Below are positions 1-6,961 of a stretch of 64,000 nucleotides of DNA, piece after piece. The notes beneath the pieces are model-generated. The model did not search any database, was not told the origin of the DNA, and worked only from the letters and a program-made list of their open reading frames with translations. How positions within the stretch are numbered: the first letter of the stretch is position 1; every line of letters begins with the position of its first letter. The stretch comes from Paludisphaera rhizosphaerae (GTDB lineage Bacteria; Planctomycetota; Planctomycetia; Isosphaerales; Isosphaeraceae): the NCBI RefSeq assembly GCF_011065895.1, contig NZ_JAALCR010000024.1:1-64000 (forward strand). Direction: 5' to 3'. The position numbers and the translations under genes are program-made.

Positions 1-2
1 CA

Positions 3-638
3 CGAAAGGCCGGGGTCGCAAAGAGGACTGATGCATGGGTCCTGTCGGATCGGGACGCCGTCCGCGTCCTGGTCTGCCTGTCGAACGACCGGCCGCGATT
101 CCGGGACGTCGTCGAAGGGACGGGGCTCGACAACGCCGCATGCCTTCGCCTGCTGAAGCGTCTCCGTCGCGACCAGGTCGTCGGTCGTCGCCAAGCGGGG
201 CGGCATGGGGTCTACGCCCTGACACGCCGGGGACGCTCCCTCTGGGAAGCCGTCTACCGCACGCTGTTGATCGCTGAAGCCGCCCAGGGGATCGACGTCC
301 AGGTCGAAGCCGCAAGCGTCCCTGAGCCCTCTCAGGCCGTCCACGAAGAGGTTGCCGAGCTTCCCGACGTCTCAGTCGGCCGAGTGATCGACTTCACTCG
401 CATAACGGCAAGCGAGATGAAGGTTCGCATCTTAATCGCCCTCAGCGCGGGACCGATGACGTCCCGCCAGATAATCGCAGCCACCAAGGCGAATTGCGCG
501 GCGATGTCCAGCCACTTCAGCGGGCTCAGACTCACGGAACTAATCGAACTACAGCGATCGGGTGATTCGTGGATTTACTCGATCACCCCGAAGGGCCGAA
601 AGCTGGCGTCTGCTCTGATCGAGTGTGCGGCGGGATGA
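3..638 (+). CDS. Tandem winged-helix regulator, 5' end cut by the window edge
   Basis: The reading frame is open from the first bases of the window to a stop at 636-638, so the gene begins upstream; a TTG at 267 is only an internal codon. The visible 211 residues contain two similar winged-helix units of about 80 residues. Each has a helical part (DAVRVLVCLSNDRP in the first, SEMKVRILIALSAGP in the second) and a wing ending in a Y-x-[LI]-T-x-x-G-R motif (YALTRRGR, YSITPKGR). This is the layout of MarR/ArsR-type or PadR-like DNA-binding domains duplicated in one chain. They are separated by a linker of about 50 residues rich in Glu, Val and Pro. No ligand domain is visible. A DNA-binding role is inferred from fold-like sequence only; target genes are unknown. 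Confidence 0.6.
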   Translation, partial: RKAGVAKRTDAWVLSDRDAVRVLVCLSNDRPRFRDVVEGTGLDNAACLRLLKRLRRDQVVGRRQAGRHGVYALTRRGRSLWEAVYRTLLIAEAAQGIDVQVEAASVPEPSQAVHEEVAELPDVSVGRVIDFTRITASEMKVRILIALSAGPMTSRQIIAATKANCAAMSSHFSGLRLTELIELQRSGDSWIYSITPKGRKLASALIECAAG

Positions 639-759
639 TCTGAGGTTCACCCCTTACAACATCGTCCATCGGATGTTTCGTCCATCTACTCAAAGAATGC
701 ATGCGGGCTGGGTTCGTCATCGTCGACGGACCCAGCCAGCTGTACGCGCGGACGAAATC

Positions 760-820
760 GCATTAGTTCATACAAGATATTTTATGTATCTTACATTTTT
801 GATTTTTGATATAATTTGAT
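760..820 (+). promoter_or_regulatory. AT-rich segment with TATAAT -10 box
   Basis: The stretch 639-889 holds no convincing gene. Within it, 760-820 is strikingly AT-rich for this genome and contains TATAAT at 810-815, with a small inverted repeat (AAGATA/TATCTT) just upstream. No well-spaced -35 box is obvious. It lies about 75 bases ahead of the gene starting at 890 and probably holds its promoter. Confidence 0.4.
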
Positions 821-889
821 CGACGGCGGAAGCGAACCGCGACGAACGTGCGTTCTGCCGTCAGGACGAACCTAGGAGGATTCTGAGTC

Positions 890-1363
890 ATGGACGCGAA
901 TCCGAGACCGCCGGACGACGCCGGTTTTGAACCGATGAGCACAGACCCCGATCGCGGAGGTCCGGGCGACTTCGCTCGTTGTGAGGCCGGTTTGAGAGGA
1001 GACGCCAACGACCTGGACCGTTGGTGCGATGATCCTGGGGCTCCGGAGGTCGAAACCGACTCGGTTGCGAACGATCGCCGGGTGACGGCTGCCGCCTATA
1101 CTGCGTACAAGCGGCAGTTCGTTGAGGCCGGCGGATCGGGTCCCCGGTTCGACGATTTAAAGCTCCTACAGGCGGCGCGGCTCCAGGCGAACCGCATTTG
1201 GCTTACTCTGACCAGGGCGCGTGGAGAAGCCGACGCCCCCGCGCCTGAATGCGAGGTTCGCAAATCCCTGGAGGGGTTCGCGATCGAGGCCGACGTCGCC
1301 AGGTCGAAGGGGCGGCTGCGTGCGTTCGCGCGGCGGATATGGCCCTTTGGTATGCCATGGTGA
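890..1363 (+). CDS. Hypothetical protein (157 aa)
   Basis: I do not recognise a family. The ATG at 890 follows a strong ribosome binding site (AGGAGGA at 873-879), which supports a real gene. The first half is acidic and rich in Pro, Asp and Gly and looks disordered. The second half, from about residue 65, is more regular (AAYTAYKRQFVEAGG, then a helix with LLQAARLQANRIWLTLTRAR), and the C-terminus is basic and aromatic (RRIWPFGMPW). There is no signal peptide or membrane segment. Its stop overlaps the start of the next gene by seven bases, suggesting translational coupling. It lies in the accessory-looking left end of the window. Confidence 0.5.
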   Translation: MDANPRPPDDAGFEPMSTDPDRGGPGDFARCEAGLRGDANDLDRWCDDPGAPEVETDSVANDRRVTAAAYTAYKRQFVEAGGSGPRFDDLKLLQAARLQANRIWLTLTRARGEADAPAPECEVRKSLEGFAIEADVARSKGRLRAFARRIWPFGMPW

Positions 1364-1647
1364 CTACGACGCCGGAATTAAAGGATCGATATGACGACTC
1401 GACTTGCGGACGATGCACCGTCTTCACTCGGGTCGTAGACCTTACGTCAGCCGCTCAACTGAACAGACTGCTGTTGAAAATCTACCGCGATGGAGTCGAA
1501 CCGGGGATCCTCGACGCCGCAGACGGTCCTCCGACCCAAGACGGCCACATCGATTTTCGACTCGCTTGCCATCATTGCGGCCGGCGCTTCCGCCTCTACT
1601 GCGAAACGGGGCGCGGATTCACAGGGCGATTCAAATCTGAGATTTGA
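1357..1647 (+). CDS. Small Cys-rich hypothetical protein (96 aa), possible zinc binder
   Basis: The frame is open further upstream, but the ATG at 1357 (MVTTTPELKD) overlaps the TGA of the preceding gene as ATGGTGA, so coupled initiation there is the simplest reading; an ATG at 1339 is an alternative. The protein carries CGRC near residue 18 and CHHCG near residue 75, two C-x-x-C knuckles that could share a zinc ion, separated by an amphipathic stretch (AAQLNRLLLKIYRDGVEPG). No family is recognised. A 7-bp inverted repeat followed by T residues lies about 94 bases after the stop. Confidence 0.5.
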   Translation: MVTTTPELKDRYDDSTCGRCTVFTRVVDLTSAAQLNRLLLKIYRDGVEPGILDAADGPPTQDGHIDFRLACHHCGRRFRLYCETGRGFTGRFKSEI

Positions 1648-1740
1648 TCGCTCGTCTTCCGACGGCCAGTACTCCATCTTCGTAGCGAGACCGGCTGGTT
1701 TTGTGCGCGAAAATCGATCAACACATCGGCATGTACATGC

Positions 1741-1759
1741 CCGGTAGACTACCGGTTTT
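1741..1759 (+). terminator. Probable Rho-independent terminator
   Basis: The perfect inverted repeat CCGGTAG-A-CTACCGG is followed at once by TTTT. It probably ends the 890-1647 transcription unit. A third CCGGTAG copy lies a few bases downstream, at about 1771. Confidence 0.45.
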
Positions 1760-1808
1760 CCACCATTACGACCCGGTAGTGATGTCAAACGGGGGCGTTT
1801 GCGGCGGA

Positions 1809-1836
1809 TTGACGCGAACCGGGGATTTGCTATAAT
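1809..1836 (+). promoter_or_regulatory. Consensus sigma-70-type promoter
   Basis: TTGACG at 1809-1814 and TATAAT at 1831-1836 are separated by 16 bases. This near-consensus pair is unusual in such GC-rich DNA. It sits 43 bases upstream of the tRNA-like remnant, the spacing usual for a stable-RNA promoter. No protein-coding frame with a ribosome binding site follows it. Confidence 0.6.
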
Positions 1837-1879
1837 CTGGCTTCACCAATGGAGTTACCGACCGAAGCAGACCCGGGAC

Positions 1880-1939
1880 GGGCGACGCCTGAACAGTTCG
1901 ACACGCATGAGGTCACAGGTTCGAATCCTGTATCGCCCA
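1880..1939 (+). pseudogene. tRNA-like remnant, tRNA-Val(GAC)-type 3' half
   Basis: The 3' half is a perfect tRNA end: T-stem ACAGG (1915-1919), loop TTCGAAT, T-stem CCTGT (1927-1931), acceptor ATCGCCC (1932-1938) and a discriminator A. GGGCGAC at 1880-1886 pairs with the acceptor at six of seven positions. Only 28 bases lie between the acceptor and T arms instead of about 41. No D arm fits and no clean anticodon stem can be drawn, although TTCGACACGCATGAGGTC resembles a tRNA-Val(GAC) anticodon region. No 3' CCA directly follows. It could be a decayed tRNA, an attachment-site fragment of an integrated element, or an odd tRNA-like RNA; a normal tRNA is unlikely. Confidence 0.6.
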
Positions 1940-1998
1940 CTCCCACCAAGTCTCTCGAACGCGAGCACGATTCGAGAGCCCTCTCTTGAGAGACGACA

Positions 1999-2030
1999 AG
2001 GCCGGCCGGCTGGGCCGGCCTGTTTCGTTT
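1999..2030 (+). terminator. Strong Rho-independent terminator
   Basis: The 8-bp stem AGGCCGGC (1999-2006) and GCCGGCCT (2014-2021) with a 7-base loop is followed by GTTTCGTTTT. It lies 60 bases after the tRNA-like remnant and would end a transcript of roughly 190 bases starting at the 1809-1836 promoter. Confidence 0.7.
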
Positions 2031-2339
2031 TGGGGTTCCCCGCTCAGTCAAGAGGCTCGATCAGCGATCGAGCGTCGTATCGTGATTCCTGGATGTTTCG
2101 ATCGCCGAACCACCTGCGAGGGTTGCCGCACATCCAGCATGAACACGGCTTGCGGTCGACCGAGTAAGCGAGGGCAGGCCGAGGTCCGAAGCCGTCAATT
2201 CCCAGCAGACCGGCGATACGAGCGCCCCGACGTCGAGCGCGTCTGGCCTGGCGGCGACGGAAGGCTCTTCCTCGATCGTGCATGGGAGGGGGTTGGCTGA
2301 CCAGGCGATGGGACGAGCCACAAGGCTCAAGACGCAACA

Positions 2340-2382
2340 AGGCCGCCGGAGGTTCGCGTGGGATACGCGTCTCCGACGGCCT
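2340..2382 (-). terminator. Hairpin terminator after the secreted protein gene
   Basis: The arms AGGCCGCCGGAG (2340-2351) and CTCCGACGGCCT (2371-2382) form a 12-bp stem with one mismatch. On the minus strand it is followed by TTGTTGCGTCTT. It lies 28 bases beyond the stop of the minus-strand gene at 2410. The stretch 2031-2339 holds no supported gene. Confidence 0.55.
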
Positions 2383-2409
2383 CGTGAAGGTCGATTGCCG
2401 CCAACCGTT

Positions 2410-3879
2410 TCAGTTCTCGACGAAGAGTCGGCCGGCCGCCTCGGGGTCGGTGACGACGCGACCGACGAGTTCAAACTCGAGCTTCTGGTTGAACGGCAGC
2501 TTGAGAGCCAGCGGCTTGAGGGGCACCAGGAACTGGGCTCCGTGGAAGGGGATCGGGAAAACTCCCGAGTTCACCAGGCTGTTCAACGGCGGGAAGTTGG
2601 GAAGGCTCTTCAGCGCGGGGAGGCTGAACGAGGACTTGAGAGCCTTCGCGTCCGACTTGGGTTCGCTCTCGGCCGGCGAGGCCGAGGGCTGCATTTGCGG
2701 CGAGGGCTTCTTGCGACTCTGAGGAGTGGCGCGGGTTTCGTCGGACTCGTCGGCGGCATCGACCGGTTCCTCGTCCTCGGGGAGCGTGGGGAGCGCCGCG
2801 GGAGTGCCGTCCGGATGTACGCCCTGGGGAAGCGTGCGGCCGGGAAGTTCGGGAAGCTTGACCGCCGTGCGAGGCGTCTCGATCGGTGCGGGGGGCGCGG
2901 AGTCCGCCTTGGGCTCCTCTGGACGCACCCGATCCGGAACGACGATCGGCGATTCTTCGTCGTCAACCTCGGCGGAGACGACGACAAGATGCTCGCGGAC
3001 GACCGCCTTGCCGTCGGCGTCGGCGATCGTGTGCGGGCCGAAGCCGATGACGAGAACCTCACCGTCGGGGATGAGCCATTCGCCGGCCGCGGAGGCTCGA
3101 CCGATTTCGGGAATCTGCAGCTTTCCCTCAGCGAACCAGGCGGCGCGGGCGGCCGCGGCGTCGGACTTCGCGGCAACGGCCCTGGTCTCGGCCTGGCAGC
3201 ACTCGGCCTTGTCCTTGCAATCGCCGTGAGCTTCAGCCGCCGTGCTCGGCTGCCAGGTCGCCTTTGGGTCGGCTTCCATGGAGGCCGTCACAGAGACGGC
3301 AACCACCGACGTCCGCTCCTCGGCAGCCTGACGCGCCATGTAGGGGCAGGGCTCCGACGCGGGCGTCTCGACCTCCGCTCGGACCTGCTTGACGTGGTTC
3401 GCCGGCTTCAGAGTGTGGACGCTCCGGACGTCGACATCGTCGATCACGAGTTGGGTCAACACGCCCTGGTCGATCTTCCGGCCAACAACCGTGGCCGTGA
3501 CACCCTCGCGGACACTCTCCACGACCGGCTGTGGTGACTTCGCCTTGCCCTTGTAGACGACCCGCGTCACGAACTGCTGGTTGCGGCTCGACGCCAGGTG
3601 GACAGGGGTCTGCGCCAGTCCCTTGACGGCCGAGGGAGCCTCGGCTGCGGCGTGAGCTTCGGCAGGAAGGCGGTCGATGAAGTCGTCTGGGCAGGTCCAG
3701 ACGCTGACGGCGTTGTGCTGGGCGACCGGCTTGAGCCCGATTCCCGCATCGCGCCAGGCGAGGCCGCGAACTTCGACGGTGCGGAACCGGTACGTGATTT
3801 CGGGCTTGGGATCTTCCATCGGAGCGCCCAGGCCCATCGCGGCGAGAGCCAAGGCCAGACTTTCCAGTGAGACACCCAT
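2410..3879 (-). CDS. Secreted hypothetical protein with Pro/Glu-rich central region (489 aa)
   Basis: No family is recognised. The ATG at 3879 follows GGAGG by eight bases. The N-terminus (LALALAAMGLG) resembles a Sec signal peptide. Residues 25-310 look folded, with beta-rich segments such as ITYRFRTVEVRGLAWRD, FVTRVVYKGKAK and WLIPDGEVLVIGFGPHTI. They include a short Cys cluster (GDCKDKAECC, near residue 225). Residues 315-420 are disordered, with repeated Pro, Glu and Ala. The tail returns to hydrophobic, Pro-spaced segments (FPIPFHGAQFLVPLKPLALKLPF). The gene stands alone between a hairpin and the divergent glpD region. Planctomycetes encode many such surface or periplasmic proteins of unknown role. 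Confidence 0.6.
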   Translation of the reverse strand: MGVSLESLALALAAMGLGAPMEDPKPEITYRFRTVEVRGLAWRDAGIGLKPVAQHNAVSVWTCPDDFIDRLPAEAHAAAEAPSAVKGLAQTPVHLASSRNQQFVTRVVYKGKAKSPQPVVESVREGVTATVVGRKIDQGVLTQLVIDDVDVRSVHTLKPANHVKQVRAEVETPASEPCPYMARQAAEERTSVVAVSVTASMEADPKATWQPSTAAEAHGDCKDKAECCQAETRAVAAKSDAAAARAAWFAEGKLQIPEIGRASAAGEWLIPDGEVLVIGFGPHTIADADGKAVVREHLVVVSAEVDDEESPIVVPDRVRPEEPKADSAPPAPIETPRTAVKLPELPGRTLPQGVHPDGTPAALPTLPEDEEPVDAADESDETRATPQSRKKPSPQMQPSASPAESEPKSDAKALKSSFSLPALKSLPNFPPLNSLVNSGVFPIPFHGAQFLVPLKPLALKLPFNQKLEFELVGRVVTDPEAAGRLFVEN

Positions 3880-4141
3880 GCGTCGACCTCCGTTTCGGCT
3901 TCCTCAAAGTCCATCCATGCGGCTTGCTCCAGCCGTCCCGGCCGGTGCGGCGCGGATCATACGTCGGTGCGACGGCTCGGTCAATCGCGACTCTCGGCCA
4001 TCTGAGGTTCGAACTTTAGGGATTCCGCTCAAAGGGATTCGTCGTTCAAGGCGGCTGGAAATCGGGACGCCGGCAACCGACAATCTGTTTGGGGAAGTGG
4101 TCTCGGCGAACGTCACGACGACGGCCGCGGCTGGAACGAGG

Positions 4142-5752
4142 ATGGTCAGGAAGGTTATGTCGCCGAACACGCTCTCGCGAACGGAAAACCTGGATCGGCT
4201 CCGCGCCAGGGAGACATGGGACGTCGTCATCATCGGCGGGGGGGCGACCGGGCTGGGAGCAGCCGTCGACGCGGCTTCACGCGGGTATCGAACTCTCGTG
4301 CTTGAGGCTCTCGATTTCGCCCACGGCACCTCCAGCAGAAGCACGAAGCTGGTCCACGGCGGCGTTCGGTATCTCGCCCAGGGAAACGTCCCCCTCGTTC
4401 GAGAGGCTCTTCACGAGCGAGGGCTGCTCATCAGGAATGCACCGCATCTCGTTCACTCGCGGGATTTCATCGTCCCGGCCTATCGCTACACGCAGTTGCC
4501 TTTCTACGGTGTTGGGTTGTGGCTCTACGACCGTCTCGCGGGCCGACTCAGCCTGGGGCGCTCGCAATGGCTGTCACGGAAGGATGTGCTGAAGCGCGTC
4601 CCCACGGTCCGCGATGAAGGCCTGCGCGGCGGCATCCTCTACACCGACGGCCAGTTCGACGACGCCCGGCTTGCCGTGACGCTGGCCCGAACCGCGGCTG
4701 ATCTCGGAGCCTCGGTCCTGAATCACGTCGCCGTCGTCGGGATGATCAAGGAACTGGGCAGAACGGCCGGAGTCAGGGCGCGGGACGCCGAGACAGGCGA
4801 GGAGTTCGAGGTCCGCTCCAAGGCGGTCGTCAACGCGACGGGCGTCTACGCTGACGCCGTTCGGCGGCTCGACCAGCCTGACGCCTCTGCGCTCCTCGCT
4901 CCCAGTCAGGGGGCGCACATCGTCCTGGATCGGTCGTTCCTGCCTGGCGACGCGGCGATCATGATCCCCAAAACGGATGACGGCCGAGTCCTGTTCGCCA
5001 TCCCCTGGCACGACCGCGCACTGATTGGGACAACCGACGTACCGCTCTCCGACATCCCTCGAGAGCCACGACCGCTCGCCGAGGAGTTGGAGTTCCTCCT
5101 GGAACACGCGGACCGCTATCTGACCAAAGCCCCGTCCGAGGCCGACGTGCGAAGCCAGTTCGCCGGCCTTCGTCCGCTCATCAATTCTGACGTAGGCCGA
5201 GGCGGACAGACCAAGAAGCTCTCCCGTGAGCACGCCGTCGTCGTCTCCGATTCGGGCCTGATCACGATCACCGGGGGCAAGTGGACGACTTATCGCGTGA
5301 TGGGCCGCGACGCCGTCGACCACGCCATCGAGATCGGCGGACTCCCCGTCAAGACATGCTCCACGGAGTCGCTCAAACTCCACGGCTGGACCGATCGACC
5401 GGCCCCAATCGACGAAACGCTCGCGATTTACGGCTCGGAGTCGTCCGAGATCCAGTCCCTTGTTGCGTCCTCGCCCCAGCTCGGGCGAAGGTTGCACGAA
5501 TCGCTGCCGTACATCGAGGCCGAGGTCATCTGGGGCGTTCGACACGAGGCCGCGCGAACCGTGGAGGACCTGCTCGCCCGCCGGACCCGTTCGCTGTTCC
5601 TGGACGCCCGCGCCTGCATCGCCGCGGCACCTCGGGTCGCCGAGCTCATGGCCGGGGAACTTGGCCGTGACTCCGGCTGGCAGGTCGATCAAGTCGCACG
5701 GTTTCGTGAGCTTGCGTCGACCTACCTGCCCCCCTCGCAGAACGGCTCCTGA
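4142..5752 (+). CDS. glpD: FAD-dependent glycerol-3-phosphate dehydrogenase
   Basis: This enzyme oxidises sn-glycerol 3-phosphate to dihydroxyacetone phosphate at the inner face of the cytoplasmic membrane and passes electrons to quinone. The 536-aa length is normal for the family. The dinucleotide-binding motif IIGGGATGLG sits at residues 30-39, followed by the family signature GTSSRSTKLVHGGVRYL that lines the FAD site. The second signature GGKWTTYRVMGRDAV lies near residue 380, and the C-terminal helical domain (VIWGVRHEAARTVEDLLARR) is complete. The frame is open far upstream (to 3677), but that part is the shadow of the divergent gene. ATG 4142 and ATG 4157 are both possible starts; neither has an ideal ribosome binding site. 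No glpK or glpF neighbour is present. Confidence 0.9.
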   Translation: MVRKVMSPNTLSRTENLDRLRARETWDVVIIGGGATGLGAAVDAASRGYRTLVLEALDFAHGTSSRSTKLVHGGVRYLAQGNVPLVREALHERGLLIRNAPHLVHSRDFIVPAYRYTQLPFYGVGLWLYDRLAGRLSLGRSQWLSRKDVLKRVPTVRDEGLRGGILYTDGQFDDARLAVTLARTAADLGASVLNHVAVVGMIKELGRTAGVRARDAETGEEFEVRSKAVVNATGVYADAVRRLDQPDASALLAPSQGAHIVLDRSFLPGDAAIMIPKTDDGRVLFAIPWHDRALIGTTDVPLSDIPREPRPLAEELEFLLEHADRYLTKAPSEADVRSQFAGLRPLINSDVGRGGQTKKLSREHAVVVSDSGLITITGGKWTTYRVMGRDAVDHAIEIGGLPVKTCSTESLKLHGWTDRPAPIDETLAIYGSESSEIQSLVASSPQLGRRLHESLPYIEAEVIWGVRHEAARTVEDLLARRTRSLFLDARACIAAAPRVAELMAGELGRDSGWQVDQVARFRELASTYLPPSQNGS

Positions 5753-5756
5753 ACGG

Positions 5757-6119
5757 TCAGCGCCAGAAGCAGTTCATGGGGTCCTTGGCGATGTACTCCA
5801 ACGCGTCGTCCAGACCGAGGATGACGTCGCCGAAGTCGCCGATCGTCCGCCAGCGTTCGTGGAAGACGCTCCAGTACAGGACGGCGAAGCGGCCGTCAGG
5901 CCTGGGACGAAGCCGGGCGATCGGTTCGCCGCAGTCGTCGCGAAACAGCGTGTAACCGTGCCGGTCCTTCCGCACGCCGACGCCGCCCCCCATCCTGTCG
6001 TTGAACGCCCCAATCCGACTCTCGACGAAGTCGAGGATGATCGGCTCCTCGGCGACTGCGACGCCGGCACCGATCGCGTGCCCGCGACCCTTTCCCGAAG
6101 GCGACTTACGTGCTTTCAT
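5757..6119 (-). CDS. Conserved-looking small protein (120 aa)
   Basis: It is convergent with glpD, its stop lying five bases from the glpD stop. The basic N-terminus (MKARKSPSGKGRG) is followed by a compact domain with ILDFVESRIGAFNDRMG, GYTLFRDDCGEPIARLR and FAVLYWSVFHERWRTIGDFGD, and it ends in MNCFWR. The regular alternation of charged and aromatic residues indicates a folded, cytoplasmic protein. I do not recognise the family. A possible role in binding nucleic acid rests only on the basic head and is weak. Confidence 0.55.
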   Translation of the reverse strand: MKARKSPSGKGRGHAIGAGVAVAEEPIILDFVESRIGAFNDRMGGGVGVRKDRHGYTLFRDDCGEPIARLRPRPDGRFAVLYWSVFHERWRTIGDFGDVILGLDDALEYIAKDPMNCFWR

Positions 6120-6431
6120 CGTCTGAAATCCGGTGCGACCCGGTCCTCCGCGACGTCAGTCGAGATCGAACCGCGCATCCTGCGCCGGCGCGTCGTTCCT
6201 ACAAATCATCACGACCCGCCCGATGGTCCCGCAAGAAAAATCCGGCTCATTCACCCGACATTTGTTCAGATTATGGTAGAGCAAGACGCTGATTTGGCAA
6301 GGGCTGGCTACGCGCGCCAGGGGGGAAAGGACTTGTCACGGAGGTCCCTCGGGCCGACTCTAGAGATATCTCGGAAACCGCGACGACCCGTTGGGGTCCG
6401 CGACTGCCCGACGATTCTCTTCAGGAGCCGC

Positions 6432-6451
6432 CTCCCGGACCGCTCCGGGAG
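6432..6451 (+). promoter_or_regulatory. Hairpin directly upstream of the DinB-like start
   Basis: CTCCCGGA and TCCGGGAG form an 8-bp stem with a 4-base loop (CCGC), and the start codon follows six bases later. The only purine-rich ribosome-binding sequence (GGGAGTCGGGA) overlaps the 3' arm, so folding could limit initiation. The rest of 6120-6431 shows no gene; it has an AT-richer patch near 6240-6300 that may hold the promoter. Confidence 0.3.
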
Positions 6452-6457
6452 TCGGGA

Positions 6458-6961
6458 ATGATCATGTCTGACCAAACGCTGCTGACCCTGTGGGACGACG
6501 TTCGCGCCAAGACCCTGGACGTGCTGAAGGGCCTGGACGACGTACACGCAAGATGGGCGCCTCCCAACCTGCATAATTCGTGCTTGTGGCACGCAGGTCA
6601 TAATTATGTGGTGGCGGAATTCCTGGCTTCGCGGACTCTCCACCTGACGCCGAATCTTCCCGCGGGCTGGCAGAAGATGTTCAGTTGGGAAAGCAACCCC
6701 GCGCACACGCATCCCGAAGACTGGCCGCCGCTGTCGATCGTGGCGTCCGCCCTCTCCGAGCAACATCGCCGACTCCGCGAGGCCTATGCGGCGCTCACAC
6801 CGGAGAAGCTCGACACGGCCGATCCCGGCAAGCCGGAACGCTCGACGCGTCGTACGCTGCTGATCGCCATGCAGGACGAATCGCGGCACACCGGCGAAAT
6901 CATGCTGCTCCGCAAGCTCATGACCCGGACGTTCATCGTGCCGGGGACGACGATCGCCTGA
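6458..6961 (+). CDS. DinB/YfiT-fold family protein
   Basis: The 167-aa protein matches the four-helix DinB-like fold, whose members bind a divalent metal through three His residues and often act as thiol-dependent transferases. Candidate metal ligands are the His pair in WHAGHNYVVAEF near residue 47 and the His of DESRHTGEIMLLRKL near residue 145. The latter is the typical third-helix motif (H-x-G-E/Q). TLLTLWDDVRAKTLDVLKGL is the usual first helix. The start is ATG 6458, or ATG 6464 two codons later. Its 3' end overlaps the convergent SGNH gene by 29 bases. The substrate is unknown. Confidence 0.7.
   Translation: MIMSDQTLLTLWDDVRAKTLDVLKGLDDVHARWAPPNLHNSCLWHAGHNYVVAEFLASRTLHLTPNLPAGWQKMFSWESNPAHTHPEDWPPLSIVASALSEQHRRLREAYAALTPEKLDTADPGKPERSTRRTLLIAMQDESRHTGEIMLLRKLMTRTFIVPGTTIA

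Noticed and set aside
1880-1939. Functional tRNA-Val
   Set aside because: Only about 60 bases lie between the acceptor ends, no D arm fits and the anticodon stem does not pair.
1830-2051. Minus-strand frame encoding GVGDTGFEPVTS
   Set aside because: The peptide is simply the antisense translation of the tRNA 3' end; such frames are frequently mis-annotated as proteins.
2278-3537. 419-codon plus-strand frame
   Set aside because: It runs antisense to the secreted protein gene that has a good ribosome binding site and signal peptide; the plus frame has neither.
3677-4141. N-terminal extension of glpD
   Set aside because: The frame is open, but it covers the divergent promoter region and the start of the opposite gene, and adds residues not found in GlpD proteins.
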